From NCBI RefSeq assembly GCF_006740045.1, contig NZ_AP019749.1, positions 2,189,001-2,253,000 of the forward strand: DNA of 64,000 nt, given 5' to 3'. This document shows positions 9,201-18,614 of the stretch, piece by piece. Both the position numbers and the translations under genes were made by a program. Each line of letters begins with the position of its first letter. The first letter of the stretch is position 1. The notes below the pieces were generated by a model, which was not told the origin of the DNA, ran no database searches, and was given only the letters and a program-made list of their open reading frames with translations. Source of the DNA: Comamonas terrigena NBRC 13299 (GTDB lineage: Bacteria; Pseudomonadota; Gammaproteobacteria; Burkholderiales; Burkholderiaceae_C).

Positions 9201-10433
9201 ATGAGCACCCTGCAAATCAGTCTGGCCGTCGTGGGCGTTGTCCTGCTCGGCCTGATCGTGGCCTACAACGCATGGAACACCCGCCGTCACGCCCCCAAAC
9301 GTGCGGACCGGGACGAACAAGCCCGCCAGGGCGCCGAAGATGCGGCCCGCTTCGAGCCTGCGCTGGACGGTGTGGATGTGACGGATCTGCCCCCCCATAT
9401 GCGCCCGGCCGCCACCCAGCCGCTGAGCACTCCGCTGCACGATCCGCTGCTGGATGCCATGCCGGACAAGCCGGAGTTCGAGGCCCCCATCGCTGCGCCG
9501 CAGCCGGACAAGGCCGTGGCCCCGGTGGCCCATGGTGCAGGGGTGGAGGAGCCATCTCCGACACAGACTGCAGCTGCGGCGCCGGTGCACCAGCCATTGC
9601 CGGCCGAACGCAAGCTGGCGCTTGATGGCCTGATCGATGCCATCGCGCCCATCCAGATGGAGCAAAGCGTCTCCGGCGAGGCGGCACTGCAGGTGCAGCC
9701 CACCACGCGCCGGGCGGGCAGCAAGCCTTTCCGTATCGAAGGCTTCAACGAAGCCACGCGCGACTGGGAAAGCGTGCGTGCCGGCCAGCGCTACAACGCC
9801 TTCCAGGCGGGCGTGCAACTGGCCAACCGCACCGGTGCACTCAACGAGATCGAGTTCTCCGAATTTGCCGCCAAGGCCCAGACCTTTGCCGATGCCCTGA
9901 ACGGCGCGCTGGAGCTGCCCGACATGCTGCACGAGGTGGGCCGGGCGCGCGAGCTGGATCAGTTCGCCAGCGAGCACGATGCGCAACTGAGCTTCATGCT
10001 GCGCGCACGTACCGCTGCCTGGAGCCCGGGCTATGTGCGCCAGCATGCCGGTCAGCTGGGCTTTGTGATGACCAATATGCCGGGCCGCATGATGCTGCCG
10101 TCGCCGGTGCCCGGCAATTACCCGCTGCTGGTGCTGGCGTTCGATGCCCAGGCCGCCCAGGCCGCCGATTTGGACCGCACTGCCTTCCATGAGGTGATGC
10201 TGAGTCTGGACGTCCCCCAGGTGCCGCGCACCGAGCAACCGTTTGCCAAGCTGCGCGAAGTGGCGCAGGCACTGTGCGAGGCCATGGATGGCGTGCTGTG
10301 CGACCAGAACGGCCAGCCGCTGCACCCCCAGGTGCTGGAGCCCATTGCCGGCGATCTGGAACTGTTGTACGACCAGTTGGACCAGCGCGAACTGTCGGCC
10401 GGCTCCATGCTGGCACGCCGTTTGTTTAATTAA
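9201..10433 (+). CDS. zipA: Cell division protein ZipA
   Basis: A 410-residue bitopic membrane protein that anchors FtsZ to the inner membrane. An N-terminal helix (MSTLQISLAVVGVVLLGLIV, residues 1-22) is followed by a basic stretch and an Ala/Pro-rich unstructured linker (about 35-190). A C-terminal ZipA domain of about 190 residues contains PGRMMLPSPVPGNYPLLVLAF and FHEVMLSLDVPQVPR. The longer open frame from 9123 overlaps smc and lacks family similarity, so I placed the start at 9201. The 19-bp gap from smc suggests co-transcription. Confidence 0.9.
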   Translation: MSTLQISLAVVGVVLLGLIVAYNAWNTRRHAPKRADRDEQARQGAEDAARFEPALDGVDVTDLPPHMRPAATQPLSTPLHDPLLDAMPDKPEFEAPIAAPQPDKAVAPVAHGAGVEEPSPTQTAAAAPVHQPLPAERKLALDGLIDAIAPIQMEQSVSGEAALQVQPTTRRAGSKPFRIEGFNEATRDWESVRAGQRYNAFQAGVQLANRTGALNEIEFSEFAAKAQTFADALNGALELPDMLHEVGRARELDQFASEHDAQLSFMLRARTAAWSPGYVRQHAGQLGFVMTNMPGRMMLPSPVPGNYPLLVLAFDAQAAQAADLDRTAFHEVMLSLDVPQVPRTEQPFAKLREVAQALCEAMDGVLCDQNGQPLHPQVLEPIAGDLELLYDQLDQRELSAGSMLARRLFN

Positions 10434-10659
10434 GGCACTTCCCCAGAGTCGCCCGACGCGGCCTGCTCAACGCGATTGCGCCGCGTGGCGATGTGGGACG
10501 AAACGGCCGCGCCGTTGCTGGGCGGCCCTTGCGTGCATCCCTGCCTCTGACGAGGCTGCGTTGCTTGCGCAGGTCTGGCCTGGGCTTTACGCCACCGCTC
10601 TTTCGGGCGAGGATGGGGGAGCCCGCATGCCTGACGCGCGCAGCGTATTGAACCATTGA

Positions 10660-12788
<2,129 letters not shown>

Positions 12789-12789
<1 letters not shown>

Positions 12790-13847
12790 TGGCACTGAGC
12801 CGGCGTACCCCCAAACTGGGCCTGGCGCTGGGCAGCGGCTCGGCCCGTGGCTGGTCGCACATTGGCGTGCTGCGGGCGCTTCGGGATGCGGGCATACAGC
12901 CCGATGTGGTCTGCGGCAGCTCCATCGGTGCGCTGGTGGGTGCCGCCTATGCCGGTGGCGAACTGGAGCGCTTTGCCGACTGGGTGCAGGGCCTGGGCAT
13001 GCGCGATGTGTTTGGCTTCATGGACTTCAATCTGGCCGGAGGCATGCTCAAGGGGGAGAAGCTGATCAGCTTCTGGCGCCGCAATTTCGCCGATTTCGAT
13101 ATCGAGAACTCTCCCATTCCGTTCGGGGCCGTGGCCACCGACCTGCATTCGGGTGCCGAGGTGTGGATGCGCCAGGGCTCGATCGCCGATGCGGTGCGTG
13201 CCTCGATCGCCCTGCCCGGTCTGTTCACACCAGTGCTGCGCGAAGGGCGCTTGCTGGTGGACGGTGGTCTGGTCAATCCGGTGCCGGCTTCGCTGGCGCG
13301 GGCCATGGGTGCGGACATTGTGATCGCCGTGGATCTGAATGTTGACCTGATGCAACGCCACATGCAGCCGCTGGCGGTGCAGGAGGCGCCGCCACCGATT
13401 CCATCACCACGCCACCAGCAGGCAGAGGATGGTGACGAGGAGGAGGGTGACATGTTGAACAGGACGCCGCCTTACCCTGTGCCACCAGCCGGTGGCACAG
13501 CGGTGGAGGAAGCAGGTGCTGCCGTGCCGCCCCCTGGCAAGCCCTGGTCCCGGCGGCTGACCTCCTGGATCCCTGGCGTGGGTGCGCCGCCGGCCGCCGC
13601 CAACAGCCCGCTGGTGGATGGCATGCGCATTCCGTCGGTGCTGGATGTGGTGATGACCAGCGTCAACATCATGCAGATGCGCATCACGCGCAGCCGCATG
13701 GCCGGTGACCCGCCCGAGCTGGTGATTGCCCCGCGTCTGGCGCATCTGGGTCTGCTGGACTTTCACCGCGCCAAGGAGGCGATGGATGCCGGCTATGCCG
13801 CAACGCAGGCCGCGCTGCCGGGCTTGGCCCACTGGCTGCGGCAATAA
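12789..13847 (+). CDS. Patatin-like phospholipase family esterase (RssA-like)
   Basis: A 352-residue patatin-fold serine hydrolase. The oxyanion-hole motif GSGSARGWSHIGVLRAL is followed by the nucleophile elbow GSSIGA (Ser45), and the second catalytic residue is the Asp of LLVDGGLVNPVPAS. A Pro/Glu-rich, probably disordered insertion of about 70 residues (roughly 195-265) separates the core from the last helices. The start codon overlaps the ligA stop (TGATG), so the two are probably translated together. Substrate is unknown; RssA-type proteins are cytoplasmic. Confidence 0.88.
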
Positions 13848-13910
13848 AAGGCATGAGCAGGGCGTCTAGGGCACTGTCCTGAGCCGAAGGTTGGGCCCCA
13901 GCAGGGCAGC

Positions 13911-13929
13911 GCGCACCGCGTGGGTGCGC
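13911..13929. terminator. Hairpin between convergent genes
   Basis: GCGCACC-gcgtg-GGTGCGC forms a perfect 7-bp stem in the 92-bp gap between the patatin gene and the AAA ATPase, which converge here. It has no U-tract, so a role in termination is a guess from position. Confidence 0.3.
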
Positions 13930-13939
13930 TGGCGGTGCA

Positions 13940-15490
13940 TCAGGCCAGAACCTGGCGACGGGCGCGGACTTGCTGCGTGGCCGCACCGATGGGCTGGCCC
14001 GATGCCGGAACGGCGCGCTCCCGTCCCCAGGCCCGGATGCTTTCGATCTGCTCCGGTGCGGTCTTGGACAAGGGCACCAGATTGGTGAAGCTGCGGCGGA
14101 AAAGCTCCGCCGTCACGACCTCGTCACCGCGCAGGTAGGCTTCCTTGACCACTTCGCGCACGGCCGACTCCAGATCGGAACCGGCAAAGCCGTCGGACAG
14201 TTCCACCATTTCGTCCAGCAGCGCAGCCGGAACCTCCTGCCGCAGACCGCGCTGGGTATAGATGGCGATGATTTCGCGGCGCTCTGCCGGGGTGGGCAAA
14301 TCGACAAAGAACAGCTCGTCAAACCGGCCACGGCGTAGCAGTTCCGGTGGCAGCTTGGACACGTCGTTGGCGGTGGCAACGACAAAGACGCGGGCCAGGG
14401 ATTCTTGCAGCCAGTATAGGAATTGACCGACCAGGCGGGTGGCGGTGCCGCCATCGCCGCTGCCTCCGGCGCCTGCCAGACCTTTTTCAATTTCGTCGAT
14501 CCACAGCACGCAGGGGGCCACATGGTCGGCGGTGCTCAGTGCATCCTTCAGGCGGCTTTCACTTTGTCCCAGGTACTGACCATGGATGGTAGACAGGTCC
14601 AGGCGGTACAGCGGCAGCCCCCAGTTGGCTGCAATCGCTTTGGCAGACAGTGATTTGCCACAGCCGGGAACACCCACCAGCAGCACGCCGCGGGGAGGGC
14701 GGATGCCGCGCTCACGCAGATCTGCGGTGAGCAGGGGCTGCTCCTTGTCCAGCCAGGCTTTCAGGCCTCCCAATCCCCCCACGTTCAGGCTGCTGCTGCG
14801 CACATTGACACGCTCGATGCCGGAGATGTCGGCAAAGATGCGGTCCTTGGCATGCATCACCTCGACCATGTCTGCCTTGGTGATGCGGCCATTGGCCAGC
14901 AAGGTCGCAACGATGTTCTCCGCTTCGATGCGCGACACGCCTGCGAGTGCGGCAGCGGCACGGCGCTCGTCGGCGTCATCCCACTCAATGGGGAAATGCT
15001 CGCGGTAGGCGTTGAGGTTGTCACGAATGATGCCGAGCATCTCATCTTCGGTGGGGGCGGAGAGCACCAGCGACATGCCCGCACGCTGCAACTGGCCCCA
15101 GACCGGTTTGGTGGTGATCACGATGACCGAGCCACTGTTCTCGGCCGCCAGCATCACGACATCCAGCAGGTGACGCGCCGCGGGCGTGTCGTCTTCAATG
15201 TCCGAGACCTCGGTCAGGATCACGGTGAGATTCTGGCGTTGGGCGAACTGCTGGCTGGCGAAGTCCACGGCACCCGTCACGGAACGGTCATCGTTGACGG
15301 AGCGGTTGCTGCCGAGCTCGCGCGTACCTTGCGACAGCGTGTGCACATAGACCGGTGCCTGCAGTGCGGAGCCTACGTCGCGCAGCAATTCCAGGACCCG
15401 GCTGCGCTCGGCGCTGCGAATGGAGATGAAGGGAATGCGCGCCTTGAGATAACGCGTCAGCGTGGCTTTGAATTCAGCGGTGTCACTCAT
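13940..15490 (-). CDS. Ycf46-like AAA+ ATPase
   Basis: A 516-residue protein. Residues 1-230 form a degenerate AAA-like region without a Walker A motif; residues 230-500 form a canonical AAA+ module. Visible motifs are Walker A GVPGCGKS (273-280), Walker B VLWIDEIE (328-335), sensor 1 ATAND (372-376) and the arginine region RRGRFDE (386-392). This two-part layout is that of bacterial Ycf46-type ATPases of unknown role. It is the last gene of a minus-strand unit that begins with the Cache-CheW protein and lies 11 bp after the 202-aa gene. It probably remodels one of its operon partners; that is inference. Confidence 0.85.
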   Translation of the reverse strand: MSDTAEFKATLTRYLKARIPFISIRSAERSRVLELLRDVGSALQAPVYVHTLSQGTRELGSNRSVNDDRSVTGAVDFASQQFAQRQNLTVILTEVSDIEDDTPAARHLLDVVMLAAENSGSVIVITTKPVWGQLQRAGMSLVLSAPTEDEMLGIIRDNLNAYREHFPIEWDDADERRAAAALAGVSRIEAENIVATLLANGRITKADMVEVMHAKDRIFADISGIERVNVRSSSLNVGGLGGLKAWLDKEQPLLTADLRERGIRPPRGVLLVGVPGCGKSLSAKAIAANWGLPLYRLDLSTIHGQYLGQSESRLKDALSTADHVAPCVLWIDEIEKGLAGAGGSGDGGTATRLVGQFLYWLQESLARVFVVATANDVSKLPPELLRRGRFDELFFVDLPTPAERREIIAIYTQRGLRQEVPAALLDEMVELSDGFAGSDLESAVREVVKEAYLRGDEVVTAELFRRSFTNLVPLSKTAPEQIESIRAWGRERAVPASGQPIGAATQQVRARRQVLA

Positions 15491-15501
15491 GGAAACAGTG
15501 G

Positions 15502-16110
15502 TCAGTTCAGGATATTGCGCCTGCGGGGTGCAGCCGCTGTGGCCGGGGACAGGGTGGCTGCTGTCAGCGGCGCGTTATGAAGGGGGCCGGAGGACGCTGG
15601 CGTGCGGTCGTAGCCCGTCAACGGGTTGTTGCGCAACAGGGTGGCCAGTTGTCCGCTGCGGTCGGCCTTGGCCGTGTCTTCTAGCGATTTCTGTGCGCGC
15701 TCGGCAAATCTGAGAATTTCGCTTTGCAGGTGCTGTTGGGTGGCCGCGGGCAGTACCGGCAGCTGGCACAGCCGGTGCACAAAACACAGTTGCACGCGCC
15801 CCTGGAGCACGGCACGCACGATCAGGGTTTCCTGCGCCCCCATTCGCAGATCACGTGCCAACCGGTCGGAGCAGCGTTGCAGCCGGCGCTGGACTTCTTC
15901 GCTGATGCGTTTGCCCAGCATGGGCGCCACCCCCGCAGTCCATTCCAACTGGCCATTCTCGAGCTGCTGCAGGCAGGCTGCATCGTTGTCCTCTTTCGCC
16001 AGGGCATCCAGGCACTGGCTCCATTGGGCATAGGACTGCGGGGCATCGCCCGCAGCCGGTTCTGCCGCAGACGATGCCGTATCAGCAGGGCGGGAGAACC
16101 AGCCCCGCAT
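15502..16110 (-). CDS. Hypothetical 202-aa protein in AAA/CheW operon
   Basis: I do not recognise this soluble protein. The ATG at 16110 overlaps the stop of the upstream 64-aa gene (TGATG on the coding strand); a GTG one codon earlier is possible. The middle (about residues 25-150) is predicted mostly helical with many Gln and Arg, including RRLQRCSDRLARDLRMGAQE. Residues 160-202 are Pro/Ala/Thr-rich, ending PRRRNILN. Tight spacing on both sides indicates co-translation with the 64-aa protein and the AAA ATPase. Confidence 0.75.
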   Translation of the reverse strand: MRGWFSRPADTASSAAEPAAGDAPQSYAQWSQCLDALAKEDNDAACLQQLENGQLEWTAGVAPMLGKRISEEVQRRLQRCSDRLARDLRMGAQETLIVRAVLQGRVQLCFVHRLCQLPVLPAATQQHLQSEILRFAERAQKSLEDTAKADRSGQLATLLRNNPLTGYDRTPASSGPLHNAPLTAATLSPATAAAPRRRNILN

Positions 16111-16304
16111 CACTTGATGCGGCGCACAAAGGGCGAGCCTGGCAGGAGATCCCAGTCAGGCAGCGCTCCCGCCAGTGCGTCGCGATCGGTTTGTGGTTCG
16201 ACGGGCTGCGGTGCGGGCGCTGGGTGTGTGGAAGGGGCCGCGCGGGGAGCACTGGAGGCGTTTGGCACATCGGGTGTCACGGTGGACAAAAGGTCTCGGG
16301 GCAT
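16110..16304 (-). CDS. Hypothetical 64-aa protein
   Basis: A short frame starting at the ATG at 16304, with AGGA at a good distance upstream, 17 bp after the 570-aa gene. The first 40 residues are Pro/Ala-rich. The C-terminal DWDLLPGSPFVRRIK looks like a compact docking motif. The stop overlaps the next start by one base. Position and ribosome binding site support expression; function unknown. Confidence 0.6.
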   Translation of the reverse strand: MPRDLLSTVTPDVPNASSAPRAAPSTHPAPAPQPVEPQTDRDALAGALPDWDLLPGSPFVRRIK

Positions 16305-16321
16305 AGGGAATCCTGGTGTGA

Positions 16322-18034
16322 TTAGGCGGCCATGACGCGGCGCACGTTGTCGTGACCGGACAGCAGGTGCTGCGCGGGGCTGATGCTTTCCAGCAGGGCT
16401 GTCACATTCGCAGAAACGCCATCGCGCTGTGCCAGGTCGCGGCGCAGCTCCACAGTCTCTGCCATGCAAGCGCGCAGTGCCTGCGCCGACTGGGTTTTCA
16501 GGCGCGCGAAATCCTCACGGATCTTGATGCGCAGCTTCTGCACGGTGCGGTGGCCCAGATAAGCCCAGCCCAGTGCTGCCAACCCCAGCACCAGCGAGAC
16601 CATGCCGTAGGACACGCTCATCAGTACCAGAACGGCACCGATGGCAACGGCGCCCCAGTGCTTGAGTCCCAGCTTGGCGCCTGCCAGCGCCTCGGCTTCG
16701 CGTTGGTCCAGATGCGAGGCCAGGCTGGCCAGCAGCTCGGCCTCGTTTTCTCCGGCACTGGTCTGGCCGCTCCAGTCTTCAAGCTGCAGCTCAATGCGTT
16801 GTGGCACTCTCTGCCGCGCCTTGGCCGTGACATCGCTGTGGGCATCCAGAATCCAGTCGCGCGAGTGTGCAATCGCAAAGCGTTGCGTGGCCCGCGTGAC
16901 ATGCGAGGTTTCGGGGTGCATAGCTGCATTGGTCAGCAACTGGGTGAAGTCCACCTGCGTGTCCAGCGTTTTGCTTTGCAGGTCGTAGCGGCTCTGGGCG
17001 GCACGCTTGTCGCCGCTTTCCTCAATGATCAGCCGGCACAGCTCTTCCTGGCGGCGCAGTGGAAGCTCCTCATCGTCAAAGCGGGTGACCAGCTTGGTCA
17101 GCAGGTCGTCCACTGCCACCAGCACGCTGCTGGCAGGCTTGATCTCCCCTTGGAAGACCTGTTCGAAATGCTGCAGCACCGCCGATTGCATGGAGGCTTC
17201 GTTGAGCGACGTGCCCAGCGCACCCCAGGTAGGACTGAAGCGCGACAGATGGGGATAGTCGTCCGCATGGTCTGCATGGGGGGTCTTGGAGCGCAAGGCG
17301 TCGCTCCACTGGCTGCGCTGCGCCTCGGCAAATCCCGCCTGCTGCGACAGTTCTTCGATCCAGGCGGTGATGCGCTTGGAGCACAGCTGTGTGGTGTCGG
17401 CGTTGAAGACACCATTGGCCATGGCGTCGACCATCACCACGGTCTGGCGGTCGAGCTGGTGTGGATTCTGGAGTCCGAAGTAGCGGTCCAGCCAGGTCCG
17501 GTTGGCTTCGCTGCGGCCGGCACGGCGGGAGATCAGGGCAAAGAACAGCGAGGTCTTTTCGTCGTCACGGCGCACCGCTTCGGCCAGTGCACGCTGGGCC
17601 AGGTCGCGATTGTCTCCCAGCCAGGCGGCCAAGGCCACCAGGGCCGGTGCCAGCCAGTAGCGGGGGGTGGAGAGCATCAGCTCTTCCGTCGCACCCCGGA
17701 TGGTTTTCTGGCGCACCAACTGAATGTCGGAGGCTTGCAGGATGCCGGTGGCCTGGCGGCGCACCACGGCGTTCTGCCCGAAGGTGTTTTCGATTTCCTG
17801 GCGGATCTTCACCTGGCGGGTTTCGGCCAGCGACAGTTCCTTGGCCTTGAGGTCGGCTTCGACGAAGTCCGCGAAAGCCTGCTCCAGGCGCGACAGTTCG
17901 GCACGGGTCTGCGACAGGTCGTGGCCGACGTTGTCCACCTGGTTGGAGACGGTGCCGATATCGCTTTGCAGGGAGCGAAGCGACCCGAGAATCAAGGACA
18001 GGTCTGCAACCTGGATGATGCGTTCAGAACTCAT
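16322..18034 (-). CDS. Hypothetical 570-aa membrane protein with coiled coil
   Basis: Not recognised. Residues 10-75 form a heptad-rich coiled coil (LRSLQSDIGTVSNQVDNVGH onward). Residues 75-450 are a mainly helical soluble domain. Residues about 459-494 form a hydrophobic hairpin (two membrane segments), followed by a basic helical tail of 76 residues. Both ends are therefore predicted to be on the same, cytoplasmic side. It is 18 bp downstream of the 159-aa gene and 17 bp upstream of the 64-aa gene. It could serve as the membrane scaffold of the operon product (inference). Confidence 0.75.
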   Translation of the reverse strand: MSSERIIQVADLSLILGSLRSLQSDIGTVSNQVDNVGHDLSQTRAELSRLEQAFADFVEADLKAKELSLAETRQVKIRQEIENTFGQNAVVRRQATGILQASDIQLVRQKTIRGATEELMLSTPRYWLAPALVALAAWLGDNRDLAQRALAEAVRRDDEKTSLFFALISRRAGRSEANRTWLDRYFGLQNPHQLDRQTVVMVDAMANGVFNADTTQLCSKRITAWIEELSQQAGFAEAQRSQWSDALRSKTPHADHADDYPHLSRFSPTWGALGTSLNEASMQSAVLQHFEQVFQGEIKPASSVLVAVDDLLTKLVTRFDDEELPLRRQEELCRLIIEESGDKRAAQSRYDLQSKTLDTQVDFTQLLTNAAMHPETSHVTRATQRFAIAHSRDWILDAHSDVTAKARQRVPQRIELQLEDWSGQTSAGENEAELLASLASHLDQREAEALAGAKLGLKHWGAVAIGAVLVLMSVSYGMVSLVLGLAALGWAYLGHRTVQKLRIKIREDFARLKTQSAQALRACMAETVELRRDLAQRDGVSANVTALLESISPAQHLLSGHDNVRRVMAA

Positions 18035-18052
18035 AGGGCAAGCAGGAGGAGG

Positions 18053-18532
18053 TCAAAGGTCAATGAGCGCGGTCTGCCCGGACGAGCTGACCGCGATAAG
18101 GCGGGATCCATACACTTCAATGAAGGCGTAAGCCGGGTGCTGGGCCAGGCTGCGCGCCCGCTCCAGCGTAGCGGGCAGGCTTTCATGGGTCTTGTAGTGC
18201 TGGATGATGCTGCCGCTGCAGTCCAGGGTATGCACCTCATAAGGTGCGCCCAGATAGCAGCGGGACACGATGCCAAAGGGCAGGGCATCGATCGAGACAT
18301 CGGGCAATTCATTGCGGATGGCATCGATCAACGCCTGGGTGGCGGCTGGGCTGTGCACATGGCCGCCGGCATCGAGCTGCGTCACGGCCTGCACATAGGC
18401 CGAGGAACGCTTTTGCCGCAAGCGGGCCTGCAGCGCGGCACCGTTCAGGGGAGTCTGTAGCGGGGTGGTGGTGGACAGCTCCAGCGGGGTCTGGGAGGCT
18501 GCAGGGCGAAGTCCGAGCAGTGAACGGGCCAT
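18053..18532 (-). CDS. Hypothetical 159-aa protein
   Basis: Not recognised. I start it at the ATG at 18532 (MARSLLGLRPAASQTPLE), because the upstream in-frame extension overlaps the CheW gene and is Cys/Arg-rich, unlike the rest. The first 55 residues are low-complexity. The remainder is a small alpha/beta domain containing ELPDVSIDALPFGIVSRCYL and AYAFIEVYGSRLIAVSSSG. A perfect hairpin (18546-18567) lies directly before it, so expression relative to the upstream gene may be tuned. Confidence 0.65.
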   Translation of the reverse strand: MARSLLGLRPAASQTPLELSTTTPLQTPLNGAALQARLRQKRSSAYVQAVTQLDAGGHVHSPAATQALIDAIRNELPDVSIDALPFGIVSRCYLGAPYEVHTLDCSGSIIQHYKTHESLPATLERARSLAQHPAYAFIEVYGSRLIAVSSSGQTALIDL

Positions 18533-18545
18533 TGGGCAAACATCA

Positions 18546-18567
18546 GCCGTGCCAACAGCGGCACGGC
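18546..18567. promoter_or_regulatory. Intra-operon hairpin before 159-aa gene
   Basis: GCCGTGCC-AACAGC-GGCACGGC is a perfect 8-bp stem with a 6-nt loop, 13 bp upstream of the ATG at 18532. There is no U-tract on the minus strand. It could be an mRNA-processing or attenuation element, or a partial terminator after the CheW gene. Confidence 0.35.
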
Positions 18568-18614
18568 CTAGTTTGTAACATAACGTGCTTACCGAATCGT
18601 GTCGAAACGGGGTT

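Noticed and set aside
5507..9208. 1233-codon minus-strand open frame opposite smc
   Set aside because: It mirrors smc codon for codon. Its product is rich in His, Gln, Leu and Ala without domains, as expected for the antisense frame of a G+C-rich gene, while smc on the plus strand has every family motif.
13911..13929. Strong bidirectional terminator between the patatin gene and the AAA gene
   Set aside because: Only a 7-bp stem and no U-tract on either strand; kept as a low-confidence hairpin.
16352..18460. 702-codon plus-strand frame opposite the 570-aa membrane-protein gene
   Set aside because: His/Gln/Gly-rich antisense product. The minus strand has a coherent coiled coil and membrane hairpin and tight operon spacing.
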